Shown piece by piece: positions 1 to 8,033 of a stretch of DNA of 64,000 nucleotides. Source of the DNA: Pseudaeromonas sharmana (GTDB lineage Bacteria > Pseudomonadota > Gammaproteobacteria > Enterobacterales > Aeromonadaceae); NCBI RefSeq assembly GCF_042649925.1, contig NZ_JBHSAF010000014.1:496001-560000 (forward strand), in the 5' to 3' direction. The stretch's first letter is position 1, and each line of letters begins with the position of its first letter. The notes under the pieces were generated by a model, which did no database searches, was not told the DNA's origin, and saw only the letters and a program-made list of their open reading frames with translations. The position numbers and the translations under genes were made by a program.

Positions 1-507
1 TTTCAGGTTCAGTCACCGCAAATTGATGAGACGCCCCTGGAAAACGAAACGGCACACGAACTCGTTTCTCGTCTCGCACAGGCTAAAGCCGAAGCCATCG
101 GACGTCTTCATGATCAGGCGATCATCATCGGCTCTGATCAGGTGTGCAGTGTAGATGGCTTGATTCTTGGCAAACCTGGTAATGCGGAAAACGCCATTGC
201 CCAATTGACACGACTCAGTGGACGCCTGGTGCGCTTTGAAACGGGGCTTTGCCTCTACCAAGGAATGCGACACCAGACGGTCGTGGAAGCATTTGATGTA
301 AAATTCAGAACACTCAGCCAACGACAAATACAACGTTATGTCGAAATCGAACAACCCTATCACTGCGCAGGAAGCTTTATGAGTGAGGGCTTGGGGATCT
401 GCCTCTTCGAACACTTTGCAGGCCGAGACCCCAATACACTGATTGGTTTACCACTAATGGCCCTGACTGATCTATTGGCTGACCGGGGAATATCGTTACC
501 ACTCTAG
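1..507 (+). CDS. yceF: Maf/YceF-family nucleotide pyrophosphatase, 5' truncated
   Basis: The window opens inside this gene, so the N-terminus is missing; the reading frame is open from base 1 to the TAG at 505-507. Maf proteins are house-cleaning nucleotide pyrophosphatases, and the YceF branch removes 7-methyl-GTP. Visible hallmarks are the IDETPLENE stretch right at the edge and the GSDQV motif that carries a catalytic acid and metal ligand. The closing part LIGLPLMALTDLL is also typical of the family. In E. coli yceF likewise lies next to rluC and rne in reverse orientation, which supports the subfamily choice. The gene converges on rluC with a shared hairpin terminator between them. Confidence 0.9.
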   Translation, partial: FQVQSPQIDETPLENETAHELVSRLAQAKAEAIGRLHDQAIIIGSDQVCSVDGLILGKPGNAENAIAQLTRLSGRLVRFETGLCLYQGMRHQTVVEAFDVKFRTLSQRQIQRYVEIEQPYHCAGSFMSEGLGICLFEHFAGRDPNTLIGLPLMALTDLLADRGISLPL

Positions 508-512
508 TCAAT

Positions 513-549
513 AATAAGACCGCATAGTGCTGTTCTATACGGTCTTATT
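513..549. terminator. Bidirectional terminator between yceF and rluC
   Basis: AATAAGACCG at 513-522 pairs exactly with CGGTCTTATT at 540-549. After one mismatch the stem extends by a further ATAG/CTAT. The A/T-rich ends provide U-rich tails in both directions, fitting two convergent genes. Confidence 0.75.
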
Positions 550-564
550 CAACAGCCCCATTCA

Positions 565-1512
565 TTATGCGGACGGCAGTTTAGCCAATAGTGCTTGCAG
601 ATGTGGCGCCAGTGGAGCTTCCAGGCTCATCTCACTGCCCGAAACCGGATGTTGAAACGTTAGTTTGCTTGCATGCAAAAATAATCGCTCCAGTCCCAAA
701 TCGCGCATCCGTTGGTCGAAAAGCTGATCACCATACTTGTCATCACAGGCTATGGGATGACCGGCATGTGCGGTATGCACACGAATCTGATGGGTACGTC
801 CAGTAATCGGGCTGGCTTCAACCAAGGTCGCATCGGCAAATCGCTTGAGAACATGGAAGCGGGTTTCCGAGGGCTTCCCTTCCGGGTTGACCCGAACGAT
901 CCGCTCACCGGATTGCAGCACATTCTTTAGTAACGGGGCATTGATACTGCGAACATGTGATTGCCACTGACCACGGACCAAGGCTGCATATTGCTTGCGC
1001 ATGGTTTTCAGTCGGAGTTGTTCGTGCAGGTGCTTCAGTGCACTGCGCTTCTTGGCGATCATCAGGCATCCCGAGGTATCCCGGTCAAGGCGATGAACCA
1101 GCTCCATAAAACGTGCATCAGGCCGTAATGCACGTAACCCTTCGATCACGCCAAAGCTCAAGCCGCTGCCGCCATGCACAGCCATTCCTGCAGGCTTGTT
1201 AAGCACAATCAAGACATCATCTTCGTAGAGAATCTGCTGTTCCAACGCCTGGATCGACGACAAGCGCGCAGAGGGTAATTCATTCGCCTCGGCAACCCTG
1301 ACCGGCGGAATACGAACTTCATCCCCAGCCACCAGTTTATATTCAGGCTTGATGCGTTTTTTATTAACGCGCACTTCTCCTTTGCGCACGATACGGTAGA
1401 TAAGGCTCTTAGGAACCCCTTTTAGCTGAGTTTTCAGAAAATTATCAAGTCGTTGCCCCTCTTGCTCAGCATCAATTACCAGCAGGCGGACTTGTTGAGT
1501 CATCGTATTCAT
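565..1512 (-). CDS. rluC: 23S rRNA pseudouridine synthase RluC
   Basis: RluC converts uridines 955, 2504 and 2580 of 23S rRNA (E. coli numbering) to pseudouridine. The protein has an S4 RNA-binding domain (about residues 20-80, with RLDNFLKTQLKGVPKS) and then the RluA-type catalytic domain with HRLDRDTSG, whose Asp at about residue 143 is the catalytic residue. The frame is open up to 1617, but that upstream part has no similarity to the family. The ATG at 1512 gives 315 residues, near the usual 319; an ATG at 1503 is an alternative. The gene diverges from rne, as in E. coli. Confidence 0.95.
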   Translation of the reverse strand: MNTMTQQVRLLVIDAEQEGQRLDNFLKTQLKGVPKSLIYRIVRKGEVRVNKKRIKPEYKLVAGDEVRIPPVRVAEANELPSARLSSIQALEQQILYEDDVLIVLNKPAGMAVHGGSGLSFGVIEGLRALRPDARFMELVHRLDRDTSGCLMIAKKRSALKHLHEQLRLKTMRKQYAALVRGQWQSHVRSINAPLLKNVLQSGERIVRVNPEGKPSETRFHVLKRFADATLVEASPITGRTHQIRVHTAHAGHPIACDDKYGDQLFDQRMRDLGLERLFLHASKLTFQHPVSGSEMSLEAPLAPHLQALLAKLPSA

Positions 1513-1565
1513 GCCGCGAAGTGTACATGAGATAGCGAGCTTTGTCGCAAAGCGCAAACGCTGCC

Positions 1566-1595
1566 TTGCTATGCCGCCGTCTAAAATGAAATAAT
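1566..1595 (+). promoter_or_regulatory. Candidate rne promoter
   Basis: TTGCTA (1566-1571) and AATAAT (1590-1595) are separated by 18 bp. Transcription from here would start near 1602 and give an rne leader of about 340 nt, close to the long leader known in E. coli. The assignment rests only on spacing and sequence. Confidence 0.4.
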
Positions 1596-1617
1596 GCCGC
1601 CCGTTTGGTGTATCCAA

Positions 1618-1941
1618 CCGGTGGCATGGTTATGAACATGTCCCGGATCTGCCTCGACCCTGAACAGTCGCGTTCTGACCATGCCGAATCTGTCATGCAT
1701 GGTATAAGCCAGGCTGCGGCAGGCAGATAGTTACTCAAACCCTGTCGTTGTCATTTTCTCCCAGGTGCGTAGCCGTGAAGCTTTAGACCTGGTGATGGCG
1801 ACCTGCTACGCCCTGAGTGCGCCTCACGCATGTCCAACCGGGAGGTTGTTGTTTCCATGCTGCAGACTCGAGGCCGGTGTAGCCTGTTATGTCCATCGGC
1901 TGACAACCCTTTTATTGATATAGATAACATTTGAGAACTGA
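1618..1941 (+). promoter_or_regulatory. rne 5' leader with rne5-like autoregulatory element
   Basis: The 430 nt between rluC and rne contain no gene. Within them GCGTAGC (1767-1773) pairs with GCTACGC (1805-1811) to close a hairpin. The enclosed sequence has the GAAGCTTTAGACCTGGTGAT core that I associate with the conserved rne leader stem-loop. In enterobacteria RNase E binds and cleaves its own leader to hold its level constant. The hairpin is seen; the identity with the rne5 element and the feedback role are inferred from position and resemblance. Confidence 0.6.
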
Positions 1942-4872
1942 ATGAAAAGAATGCTGATCAATGCAACTCAGGAAGAAGAGTTGCGTGTTGCTCTGGTTGA
2001 TGGGCAACGCATTTACGATCTGGACATTGAAAGTCCAGGCCATGAACAGAAGAAAGCCAACATCTATAAAGGCAAAATAACGCGGGTCGAACCCAGTCTT
2101 GAGGCGGCTTTTGTTGATTATGGCGCCGAACGTCATGGCTTCCTGCCGCTTAAAGAAATTGCTCGCGAATACTTCCCGTCCAATTATGCCTTCTCCGGGC
2201 GCCCCAACATCAAGGAAGTCATCCGGGAAGGTCAAGAAGTCATCGTTCAAATCGATAAAGAAGAACGCGGTACCAAAGGCGCAGCCCTGACAACGTTTAT
2301 CAGTCTGGCTGGCAGCTACCTCGTGCTGATGCCGAACAACCCTCGCGCAGGTGGAATATCACGCCGCATCGAAGGTGATGAGCGCACCGAACTCAAGGAA
2401 GCCCTGAATGGTCTTGAAGTCCCGGATGGCATGGGATTGATCGTCCGGACAGCCGGGGTTGGCAAGTCCCCAGAAGAGTTGGAGTGGGATTTGAATGTGC
2501 TGCTCAAGCACTGGGACACCATCAAAAATGCCTCGGAGCAAAAACAGGCGCCTTTCCTGATCCATCAGGAAAGTAATGTGATCGTCCGGGCTATTCGCGA
2601 TTATCTGCGCCGTGACATTGGTGAAATCCTGATCGACAGCCCACGGGTGTTTGAAAAGGCCAAGGAGCATATCGAACTGGTGCGTCCTGATTTTATCAAT
2701 CGGGTCAAACTGTATACCGGCGAAGTCCCCCTCTTCAGTCACTTCCAGATTGAAAGTCAGATTGAGTCAGCGTTCCAGCGTGAAGTTCGTCTGCCTTCCG
2801 GCGGCTCCATCGTCATCGATCCGACCGAAGCTTTAACCTCTATCGATATCAACTCGGCGCGTGCCACCAAGGGTGGCGATATCGAGGAGACAGCACTGCA
2901 GACTAACCTTGAAGCAGCCGACGAGATTGCTCGTCAGTTGCGCTTGCGTGACCTCGGTGGCCTGATCGTCATTGACTTCATCGATATGACTCCGGTTCGT
3001 CATCAGCGCGAAGTGGAAAACCGTCTGCGTGACGCAGTTCGCCAGGATCGAGCCCGTATCCAGCTGGGTCGCATTTCACGCTTTGGCCTCTTAGAGCTGT
3101 CGCGTCAACGTTTGCGCCCGTCACTGAATGAATCCAGCACCCATGTCTGCCCCCGCTGTATGGGCCGCGGAACCATTCGTGACAATGAATCCCTCGCCCT
3201 CTCCATTCTGCGTTTGATCGAAGAAGAAGCACTCAAAGACAATACCGAACAGGTGCATGCTCAGGTTCCGGTCGATGTTGCAGCCTTCCTGTTGAATGAA
3301 AAGCGCAGCGCGATCCTCAAACTTGAACAACGCCATCAAGTGCGCATATTCATCATTCCGAATGAACAGATGCAGACGCCTCATTTTGAAGTGGCGCGTG
3401 TTCGTGATAGCGAGGCATCTGAACTTCCAAGCTACGAGATGAAGAGTGAACAACCTCGGACTGGTTATGAGCCCAAGCTCGAAGCTCGCATGCCGACCGA
3501 ACCCGCTGTTCAAGTCTTTGGCGCTCCGACATCCCTGCCGCCAGCGCCGGTCGTGCCCGCAACCCGTGAACCAGGTCTGTTTAGTAAATTGTTCGCCAGC
3601 CTGATGTCTCTTTTCCGCACCAGTGAAGCCGATGAAACCAACACGGCGGTCGTGAAGAAAAACACAGAGCGTCGCGACACACCGCGCCGTCGCGAAAACC
3701 AGAACCGGGACCGTCGTCGCAACAACGAATCGCGCCGTGACAACAAGTCAGAAAAGGCGGAAGACTCGGCGCGTCCTGAAAGCGCAGCGGTGCGTGAAGA
3801 AAAGCCCGCAACCAGCAATCGTCGTGCGCGGAATGATCGCAACGACCGAGCAGAGCGTGGTGAACGTGGTGAACGTGGTGAACGTGGTGAACGTGGTGAA
3901 CGCAACCAGAATGCAGACGCGCGCTCCGAGCGCCAGCCGAAGACGGACAAGCCTGCACGCGCAGAGCGCAAACCGCGCGAGGCAAATCCGGCTGTAGTCG
4001 ATGAAGCGGATCTGCAACAGCGGCAGGAAAAAGAGCAGAAGATTGCCGAGCGTCGTGAGCGTCGTAATCTGCGCAAGAAAGTGCGTGTTAACGAAGGTGG
4101 TGAAGTACCAGCGTCTGTTGTATCAGAAGAGCCGGTTACAGCCGATTGGACCAGCCGTGACGAGCTTCCAGCTAGCCAGCCGGTTCAAGTCGATACCCCG
4201 CTGACCGAGCCAGTCATCGAGGCAAACCTTAATCCACAACAGGCCAGCGACACGACCGAGAATACGGAACAGCGTCGTCCTCAACGCCGCAAGCGGATTA
4301 ACGAAGAGGCGCGTCGACAACGCCAAGAGCGTCAACTTGAACCAGTAACCACCGCTGAATCTGAAGCGGTTGAAACGCCAATGGTTGAAGGTGGCGACGT
4401 CATTGATAGCGCTGCGCAAAAGAGTCCTCGCCGCCGTCGCCGTGGTGAGCGAAACGAAAGCAAGGCAAATCAGAGCGAAGTCGAAATCGCAGCAACAGAG
4501 CAATTGGAATCAGTAGTGGTCACCGAAGCCGAGCCAGTGGTAGAACCCATTGTCGTAGCCGAGGTTGCCAGCGTGATGCCCGCGGTGGAACAATCCGTTC
4601 AGCCGGCTGATGTTTCTACTCCAGTCGTTCGGAGTGAAGCGGTAGTGACTCATGCACCAGTTGCTAAACGCCAATCCGGTATTGTCCGCAGAGCATCCTT
4701 TGTTCTGGCACCGATGACTTTGCCTGCAGAAGTCGCCGTTGTTGCTGAGCCTAAGGTTGATTACCCGCCGTATGAGCGTCAACCAGTACATGTTTCTTCT
4801 CGTAAGGCATCCGTGCGCGATCTGCGAAGTGTTGCATCCGCACCGGCCGGATTACCTGAAAGCCATGGCTGA
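1942..4872 (+). CDS. rne: Ribonuclease E
   Basis: RNase E is the endonuclease that starts most mRNA decay and processes rRNA and tRNA; it also scaffolds the degradosome at the inner membrane. The catalytic half is almost that of E. coli: an S1 domain near residues 39-120, the DNase I-like site with Asp at about 302 and 345 (DINSARATKGGD and VIDFIDM), and the zinc link HVCPRCMGRG near 403-406. A membrane-targeting amphipathic helix GLFSKLFASLMSLFR lies near residues 545-560. After it comes a long, disordered, Arg/Glu-rich scaffold. That half has five tandem RGE units and diverges strongly from E. coli. Length is 976 residues, within the family range. A hairpin terminator follows. Confidence 0.98.
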   Translation: MKRMLINATQEEELRVALVDGQRIYDLDIESPGHEQKKANIYKGKITRVEPSLEAAFVDYGAERHGFLPLKEIAREYFPSNYAFSGRPNIKEVIREGQEVIVQIDKEERGTKGAALTTFISLAGSYLVLMPNNPRAGGISRRIEGDERTELKEALNGLEVPDGMGLIVRTAGVGKSPEELEWDLNVLLKHWDTIKNASEQKQAPFLIHQESNVIVRAIRDYLRRDIGEILIDSPRVFEKAKEHIELVRPDFINRVKLYTGEVPLFSHFQIESQIESAFQREVRLPSGGSIVIDPTEALTSIDINSARATKGGDIEETALQTNLEAADEIARQLRLRDLGGLIVIDFIDMTPVRHQREVENRLRDAVRQDRARIQLGRISRFGLLELSRQRLRPSLNESSTHVCPRCMGRGTIRDNESLALSILRLIEEEALKDNTEQVHAQVPVDVAAFLLNEKRSAILKLEQRHQVRIFIIPNEQMQTPHFEVARVRDSEASELPSYEMKSEQPRTGYEPKLEARMPTEPAVQVFGAPTSLPPAPVVPATREPGLFSKLFASLMSLFRTSEADETNTAVVKKNTERRDTPRRRENQNRDRRRNNESRRDNKSEKAEDSARPESAAVREEKPATSNRRARNDRNDRAERGERGERGERGERGERNQNADARSERQPKTDKPARAERKPREANPAVVDEADLQQRQEKEQKIAERRERRNLRKKVRVNEGGEVPASVVSEEPVTADWTSRDELPASQPVQVDTPLTEPVIEANLNPQQASDTTENTEQRRPQRRKRINEEARRQRQERQLEPVTTAESEAVETPMVEGGDVIDSAAQKSPRRRRRGERNESKANQSEVEIAATEQLESVVVTEAEPVVEPIVVAEVASVMPAVEQSVQPADVSTPVVRSEAVVTHAPVAKRQSGIVRRASFVLAPMTLPAEVAVVAEPKVDYPPYERQPVHVSSRKASVRDLRSVASAPAGLPESHG
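3856..3900 (+). repeat. Five perfect 9-bp tandem repeats inside rne
   Basis: CGTGGTGAA occurs five times without a mismatch and encodes Arg-Gly-Glu repeats in the arginine-rich part of the RNase E scaffold. Perfect identity at the DNA level points to recent slippage, so copy number may vary between strains. Confidence 0.95.
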
Positions 4873-4896
4873 TAAACTCTAATGCGGCAATCAGGA

Positions 4897-4924
4897 GGCC
4901 ATGCAAATGCATGGCCTTTTTTTT
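4897..4924 (+). terminator. Terminator of rne
   Basis: GGCCATGC (4897-4904) and GCATGGCC (4909-4916) form a perfect stem with an AAAT loop, followed by eight T. It lies 25 nt after the rne stop codon. Confidence 0.92.
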
Positions 4925-5134
4925 AATGGCTCGACATGCCTCGAAGCCACTCGTATTACTGAATGATTTATCACATTTACATTGTATTCATGCATGAAAA
5001 CGGACGGATTTGCGTCAGTAACATGGTGTAAGGTGTGCCTGCATGATTTTAGATACCTTATTGGCTCCGATACTGTCATGCCGGCATCCTGTAGCGTCAG
5101 ACTGTTATTCCTGTTCTGTTAATGGTAAAATTGT

Positions 5135-5148
5135 TTGATAAAAATCAA
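5135..5148 (+). promoter_or_regulatory. FNR box upstream of fnr
   Basis: TTGAT-AAAA-ATCAA is a perfect match to the FNR consensus TTGATNNNNATCAA. It ends 18 bp before the fnr start codon, a place where bound FNR would block transcription, so negative autoregulation is likely. The rest of the 240-bp gap after rne (4925-5134) shows nothing else I can name. Confidence 0.85.
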
Positions 5149-5166
5149 TTTACCCGCATTGAGCCT

Positions 5167-5922
5167 ATGATCACGGACAAAAAAACTGGAAAAAGAGTGC
5201 AAAGTGGCGGTTGCGCTATCCATTGTCAGGACTGCAGCATCAGTCAACTTTGCATTCCATTCAGCCTGAATGATCATGAACTAGACCAGCTCGACAACAT
5301 CATAGAACGGAAAAAACCGATTCAAAAAGGCGAAGCCTTATTCAAGGCCGGAGATGAGTTAAAATCGCTTTATGCAATTCGCTCAGGAACCATAAAGTCC
5401 TATACCATTACTGAGCAGGGCGACGAACAAATAACCGGATTCCATCTGGCCGGTGATCTCATCGGCTTCGACGCCATCAATAAACAGCACCACCCCTCCT
5501 TTGCCCAGGCGTTGGAAACGTCCATGGTCTGTGAGATCCCCTTTGATGTCTTGGATGAGCTCTCTGGCAAGATGCCCAAGTTGCGCCAGCAAATCATGCG
5601 TCTAATGAGTAACGAGATCATGGGCGATCAGGAAATGATTCTTCTGTTATCCAAGAAGAATGCCGAAGAGCGTTTGGCCGCGTTCCTGTACCGTTTGTCC
5701 GTTCGCTACTCGGAGCGAGGCTTCTCGTCCCGAGAATTTCGGCTATCCATGACACGTGGAGACATTGGAAATTATCTTGGTCTCACCGTAGAAACCATCA
5801 GCCGATTGCTCGGTCGCTTCCAAAAACTTGAATTGATTCGTGTCAAAGGCAAATACATCACCATTCTCAATCATCACTCTTTGTCAGAGCTGGCTGGATT
5901 AAGCCTCTGTCTAAACGACTGA
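5167..5922 (+). CDS. fnr: FNR, oxygen-sensing transcriptional regulator
   Basis: FNR is the global switch to anaerobic metabolism; a [4Fe-4S] cluster keeps it dimeric and DNA-binding without oxygen. The protein is nearly collinear with E. coli FNR: cluster cysteines at 20, 23 and 29 and a fourth in TSMVC. A cyclic-nucleotide-binding-like fold follows, then a C-terminal helix-turn-helix with the recognition helix VETISRLLGR. The frame extends up to 5122, but the ATG at 5167 gives 251 residues (E. coli 250) and the same cysteine numbering. The FNR box at 5135 would lie inside the longer version, which also argues for 5167. fnr is followed by uspE and ttcA in the same direction. Confidence 0.96.
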   Translation: MITDKKTGKRVQSGGCAIHCQDCSISQLCIPFSLNDHELDQLDNIIERKKPIQKGEALFKAGDELKSLYAIRSGTIKSYTITEQGDEQITGFHLAGDLIGFDAINKQHHPSFAQALETSMVCEIPFDVLDELSGKMPKLRQQIMRLMSNEIMGDQEMILLLSKKNAEERLAAFLYRLSVRYSERGFSSREFRLSMTRGDIGNYLGLTVETISRLLGRFQKLELIRVKGKYITILNHHSLSELAGLSLCLND

Positions 5923-5942
5923 TGTCCCCACTTTACCGATTG

Positions 5943-5972
5943 TGGGTCAACGATTTTTAGTTTGTTGACCCA
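5943..5972. repeat. Inverted repeat between fnr and uspE
   Basis: TGGGTCAAC (5943-5951) is repeated inverted as GTTGACCCA (5964-5972) with a T-rich 12-nt centre. It could be an operator or a weak terminator of fnr. The T-run at 5982-5986 is too far away for a classic terminator. Confidence 0.5.
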
Positions 5973-6055
5973 TGCAGCGCTCTTTTTGTTGCATTTTGGC
6001 TAACCTGTCCTCACGCTTATCAGTGCAGATAACCGTTTCTCATCAGGGGGCAGTT

Positions 6056-6973
6056 ATGATCAAGTATCAGAATATTCTTGTCATCATAGATCCGAATATG
6101 GAAGGCCAACCCGCGTTGTATCGTGCAGCCGAAGTTGCCCGATTACAGGAGAAGGCTGTCGTCAAAGTCTTTATGACCATTTACGACTTTTCCTATGAAA
6201 TCACGTCTATTCTCTCCGTTGAAGAGCGTGATGAGATGCGGGAGGGGGTCATCAGCCAAAGACAAGCCTGGCTGGCAGATCTCGTCAAACCCTACCAGGA
6301 TGAAGGGCTGGACATGCAGATCAAGGTTGTCTGGCATAGCCGACCATCCGATGCCATTCTGCAGGAGGCCATGCAACATCAGCATGACCTGGTCATCAAG
6401 AGTGCGCATCAACACTCTCTTCTTGAAACCTTTATTTTCACCCCTCTCGATTGGCAATTGATCCGCAAGTGCCACACGCCTCTACTGCTAGTCAAAGAAC
6501 ATGACTGGCCAGCGGATGGGAATATTCTTGTTGCGCTGAATTTCAGTGATGAGCCGGAACAAGCGGAGCTGAATCGCAAGCTCTTTCACGAAGCGAACCA
6601 AGTCGCCCGCCTGGTGAAAGGAAACGTTCATCTGGTCAATGCTGTACCTGCCCCTACGGTAAATATTGCACTAGAGGTCCCTGGATTTACGCCTGAAATC
6701 TATAACGAAGCCATTCGCCAACACCATGTCCTGTCTATGCAGCAGTTTGCATTGGAACACCATGTCCCTGAAAGCCAGACCCATGTTCTGGATGGACTTC
6801 CAGAGGATGTATTACCCGAGCTGGCAGAGGCCTTGGATGCCGAACTGATCATGATGGGATGTGTCGGTCGGACGGGATGGTCCGCAGCATTGATCGGCAA
6901 TACTGCAGAGCAGGTTGTCGATGGCCTGCACTGTGATCTGCTGGTTCTCAAACCCGACAACACTGCACCTTGA
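6056..6973 (+). CDS. uspE: Universal stress protein E (tandem Usp domains)
   Basis: The protein holds two Usp domains in tandem (about residues 1-150 and 155-305), as in E. coli UspE, which is linked to stress resistance, motility and adhesion. The second domain ends with the typical GCVGRTGWSAALIGNTAEQV segment. The ATG at 6056 is preceded by a strong AGGGGG ribosome site. An upstream extension to 5972 is open but does not resemble the family. It lies between fnr and ttcA, a conserved neighbourhood; in E. coli uspE is FNR-linked as well. Confidence 0.93.
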   Translation: MIKYQNILVIIDPNMEGQPALYRAAEVARLQEKAVVKVFMTIYDFSYEITSILSVEERDEMREGVISQRQAWLADLVKPYQDEGLDMQIKVVWHSRPSDAILQEAMQHQHDLVIKSAHQHSLLETFIFTPLDWQLIRKCHTPLLLVKEHDWPADGNILVALNFSDEPEQAELNRKLFHEANQVARLVKGNVHLVNAVPAPTVNIALEVPGFTPEIYNEAIRQHHVLSMQQFALEHHVPESQTHVLDGLPEDVLPELAEALDAELIMMGCVGRTGWSAALIGNTAEQVVDGLHCDLLVLKPDNTAP

Positions 6974-6984
6974 TGACCAATGAT

Positions 6985-7042
6985 TGCTGTCATCCGGCGG
7001 CCGGCTATAATAAGCCGCCATTTTACACACCGGATGACAGCA
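6985..7042 (+). promoter_or_regulatory. Long inverted repeat with an internal promoter before ttcA
   Basis: A 13-bp repeat (6985-6997) returns perfectly inverted at 7030-7042, ending one base before the ttcA start codon. Between the arms lie an exact TATAAT (7006-7011), a possible -35 TTGCTG (6984-6989, spacing 16) and a smaller GGCGGC/GCCGCC hairpin (6996-7001/7014-7019). Messages read through from uspE would hide the ribosome site in the stem, whereas messages from the internal promoter would lack the left arm. Confidence 0.55.
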
Positions 7043-7043
7043 G

Positions 7044-7961
7044 ATGTCGGAAGAACTCAGTACCAAGCAAATCTACAACCTGAACAAGCTGCAAAAGCGG
7101 TTACGTCGGCATGTCGGCGAGGCCATTGCTGACTTCAACATGATTGAAGAAGGTGACAAGGTCATGGTGTGCCTGTCCGGCGGCAAGGACAGTTATGGGC
7201 TATTGGATATCCTGTTAAACCTCAAGGCCAGCGCGCCGATCCATTTTGATATTGTCGCCGTTAACCTCGACCAAAAACAACCTGGATTTCCTGGGGATGT
7301 TTTGCCGAAATATTTGGAACAGATTGGCGTCCCCTACCTGATCGTGGAAGAGGACACCTACTCCATCGTCAAAGACAAAATTCCTGAGGGCAAAACCACC
7401 TGCTCGCTGTGTTCACGTTTACGCCGAGGCATCCTCTATCGTACAGCGGCCGAGCTGGGCGCCACCAAGATTGCTCTAGGTCATCATCGCGATGACATCC
7501 TGGAGACCCTGTTTTTGAACATGTTTTTTGGCGGGAAGATGAAATCTATGCCGCCAAAACTGGTCAGCGATGACGGTAAGCACATCGTGATCCGCCCATT
7601 AGCCTACTGCAAGGAAAAGGATCTCATCCGTTATGCCGATTGGAAAGGCTTCCCGATCATCCCCTGCAATCTGTGTGGATCTCAGGAAAACTTGCAGCGT
7701 AAAGCCATCAAGCAAATGTTAAACGAATGGGACAAGCGTTTCCCTGGCCGCATAGAAATTATGTTCAAATCGCTACAGGATGTGGTGCCTAGTCATTTGC
7801 TCGATAATCGTCTCTTTGATTTTAAACGTCTGGATCGTCAAACCCAGCTCCCTGGCGAAGGTGACATTGCATTTGATAAGCCAGAGATAATCACTCCGCT
7901 GTTAGACGATGATGACAGCATTGGGGCGCAAGAGCGCTTAGACATTGTTGAAATAAAGTGA
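7044..7961 (+). CDS. ttcA: tRNA 2-thiocytidine(32) synthetase TtcA
   Basis: TtcA is an iron-sulfur enzyme that thiolates cytidine 32 in some tRNAs, using ATP to activate the base. The PP-loop SGGKDS is at residues 45-50. Two CxxC pairs, CSLC (120/123) and CNLC (208/211), supply the cluster ligands. Length (305) and start are typical. The inverted repeat just upstream may control its translation. The gene converges with bax across a hairpin. Confidence 0.96.
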   Translation: MSEELSTKQIYNLNKLQKRLRRHVGEAIADFNMIEEGDKVMVCLSGGKDSYGLLDILLNLKASAPIHFDIVAVNLDQKQPGFPGDVLPKYLEQIGVPYLIVEEDTYSIVKDKIPEGKTTCSLCSRLRRGILYRTAAELGATKIALGHHRDDILETLFLNMFFGGKMKSMPPKLVSDDGKHIVIRPLAYCKEKDLIRYADWKGFPIIPCNLCGSQENLQRKAIKQMLNEWDKRFPGRIEIMFKSLQDVVPSHLLDNRLFDFKRLDRQTQLPGEGDIAFDKPEIITPLLDDDDSIGAQERLDIVEIK

Positions 7962-7972
7962 TAATGCAAACG

Positions 7973-8000
7973 TTAGAGGCCTGTAGATACAGGCCTCTAA
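7973..8000. terminator. Hairpin between convergent ttcA and bax
   Basis: TTAGAGGCCTGTA (7973-7985) pairs perfectly with TACAGGCCTCTAA (7988-8000), a 13-bp stem 11 nt after the ttcA stop. Neither side has a good T-run, so it may act as an RNA 3'-end or an imperfect bidirectional terminator. Confidence 0.6.
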
Positions 8001-8033
8001 TCAATTGCACAATGGCAATACGGGTAAAACGCG

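Noticed and set aside
3510..4076. 188-residue serine/arginine-rich frame on the minus strand
   Set aside because: It is the mirror of the arginine-rich rne scaffold; low complexity, no ribosome site, no family resemblance.
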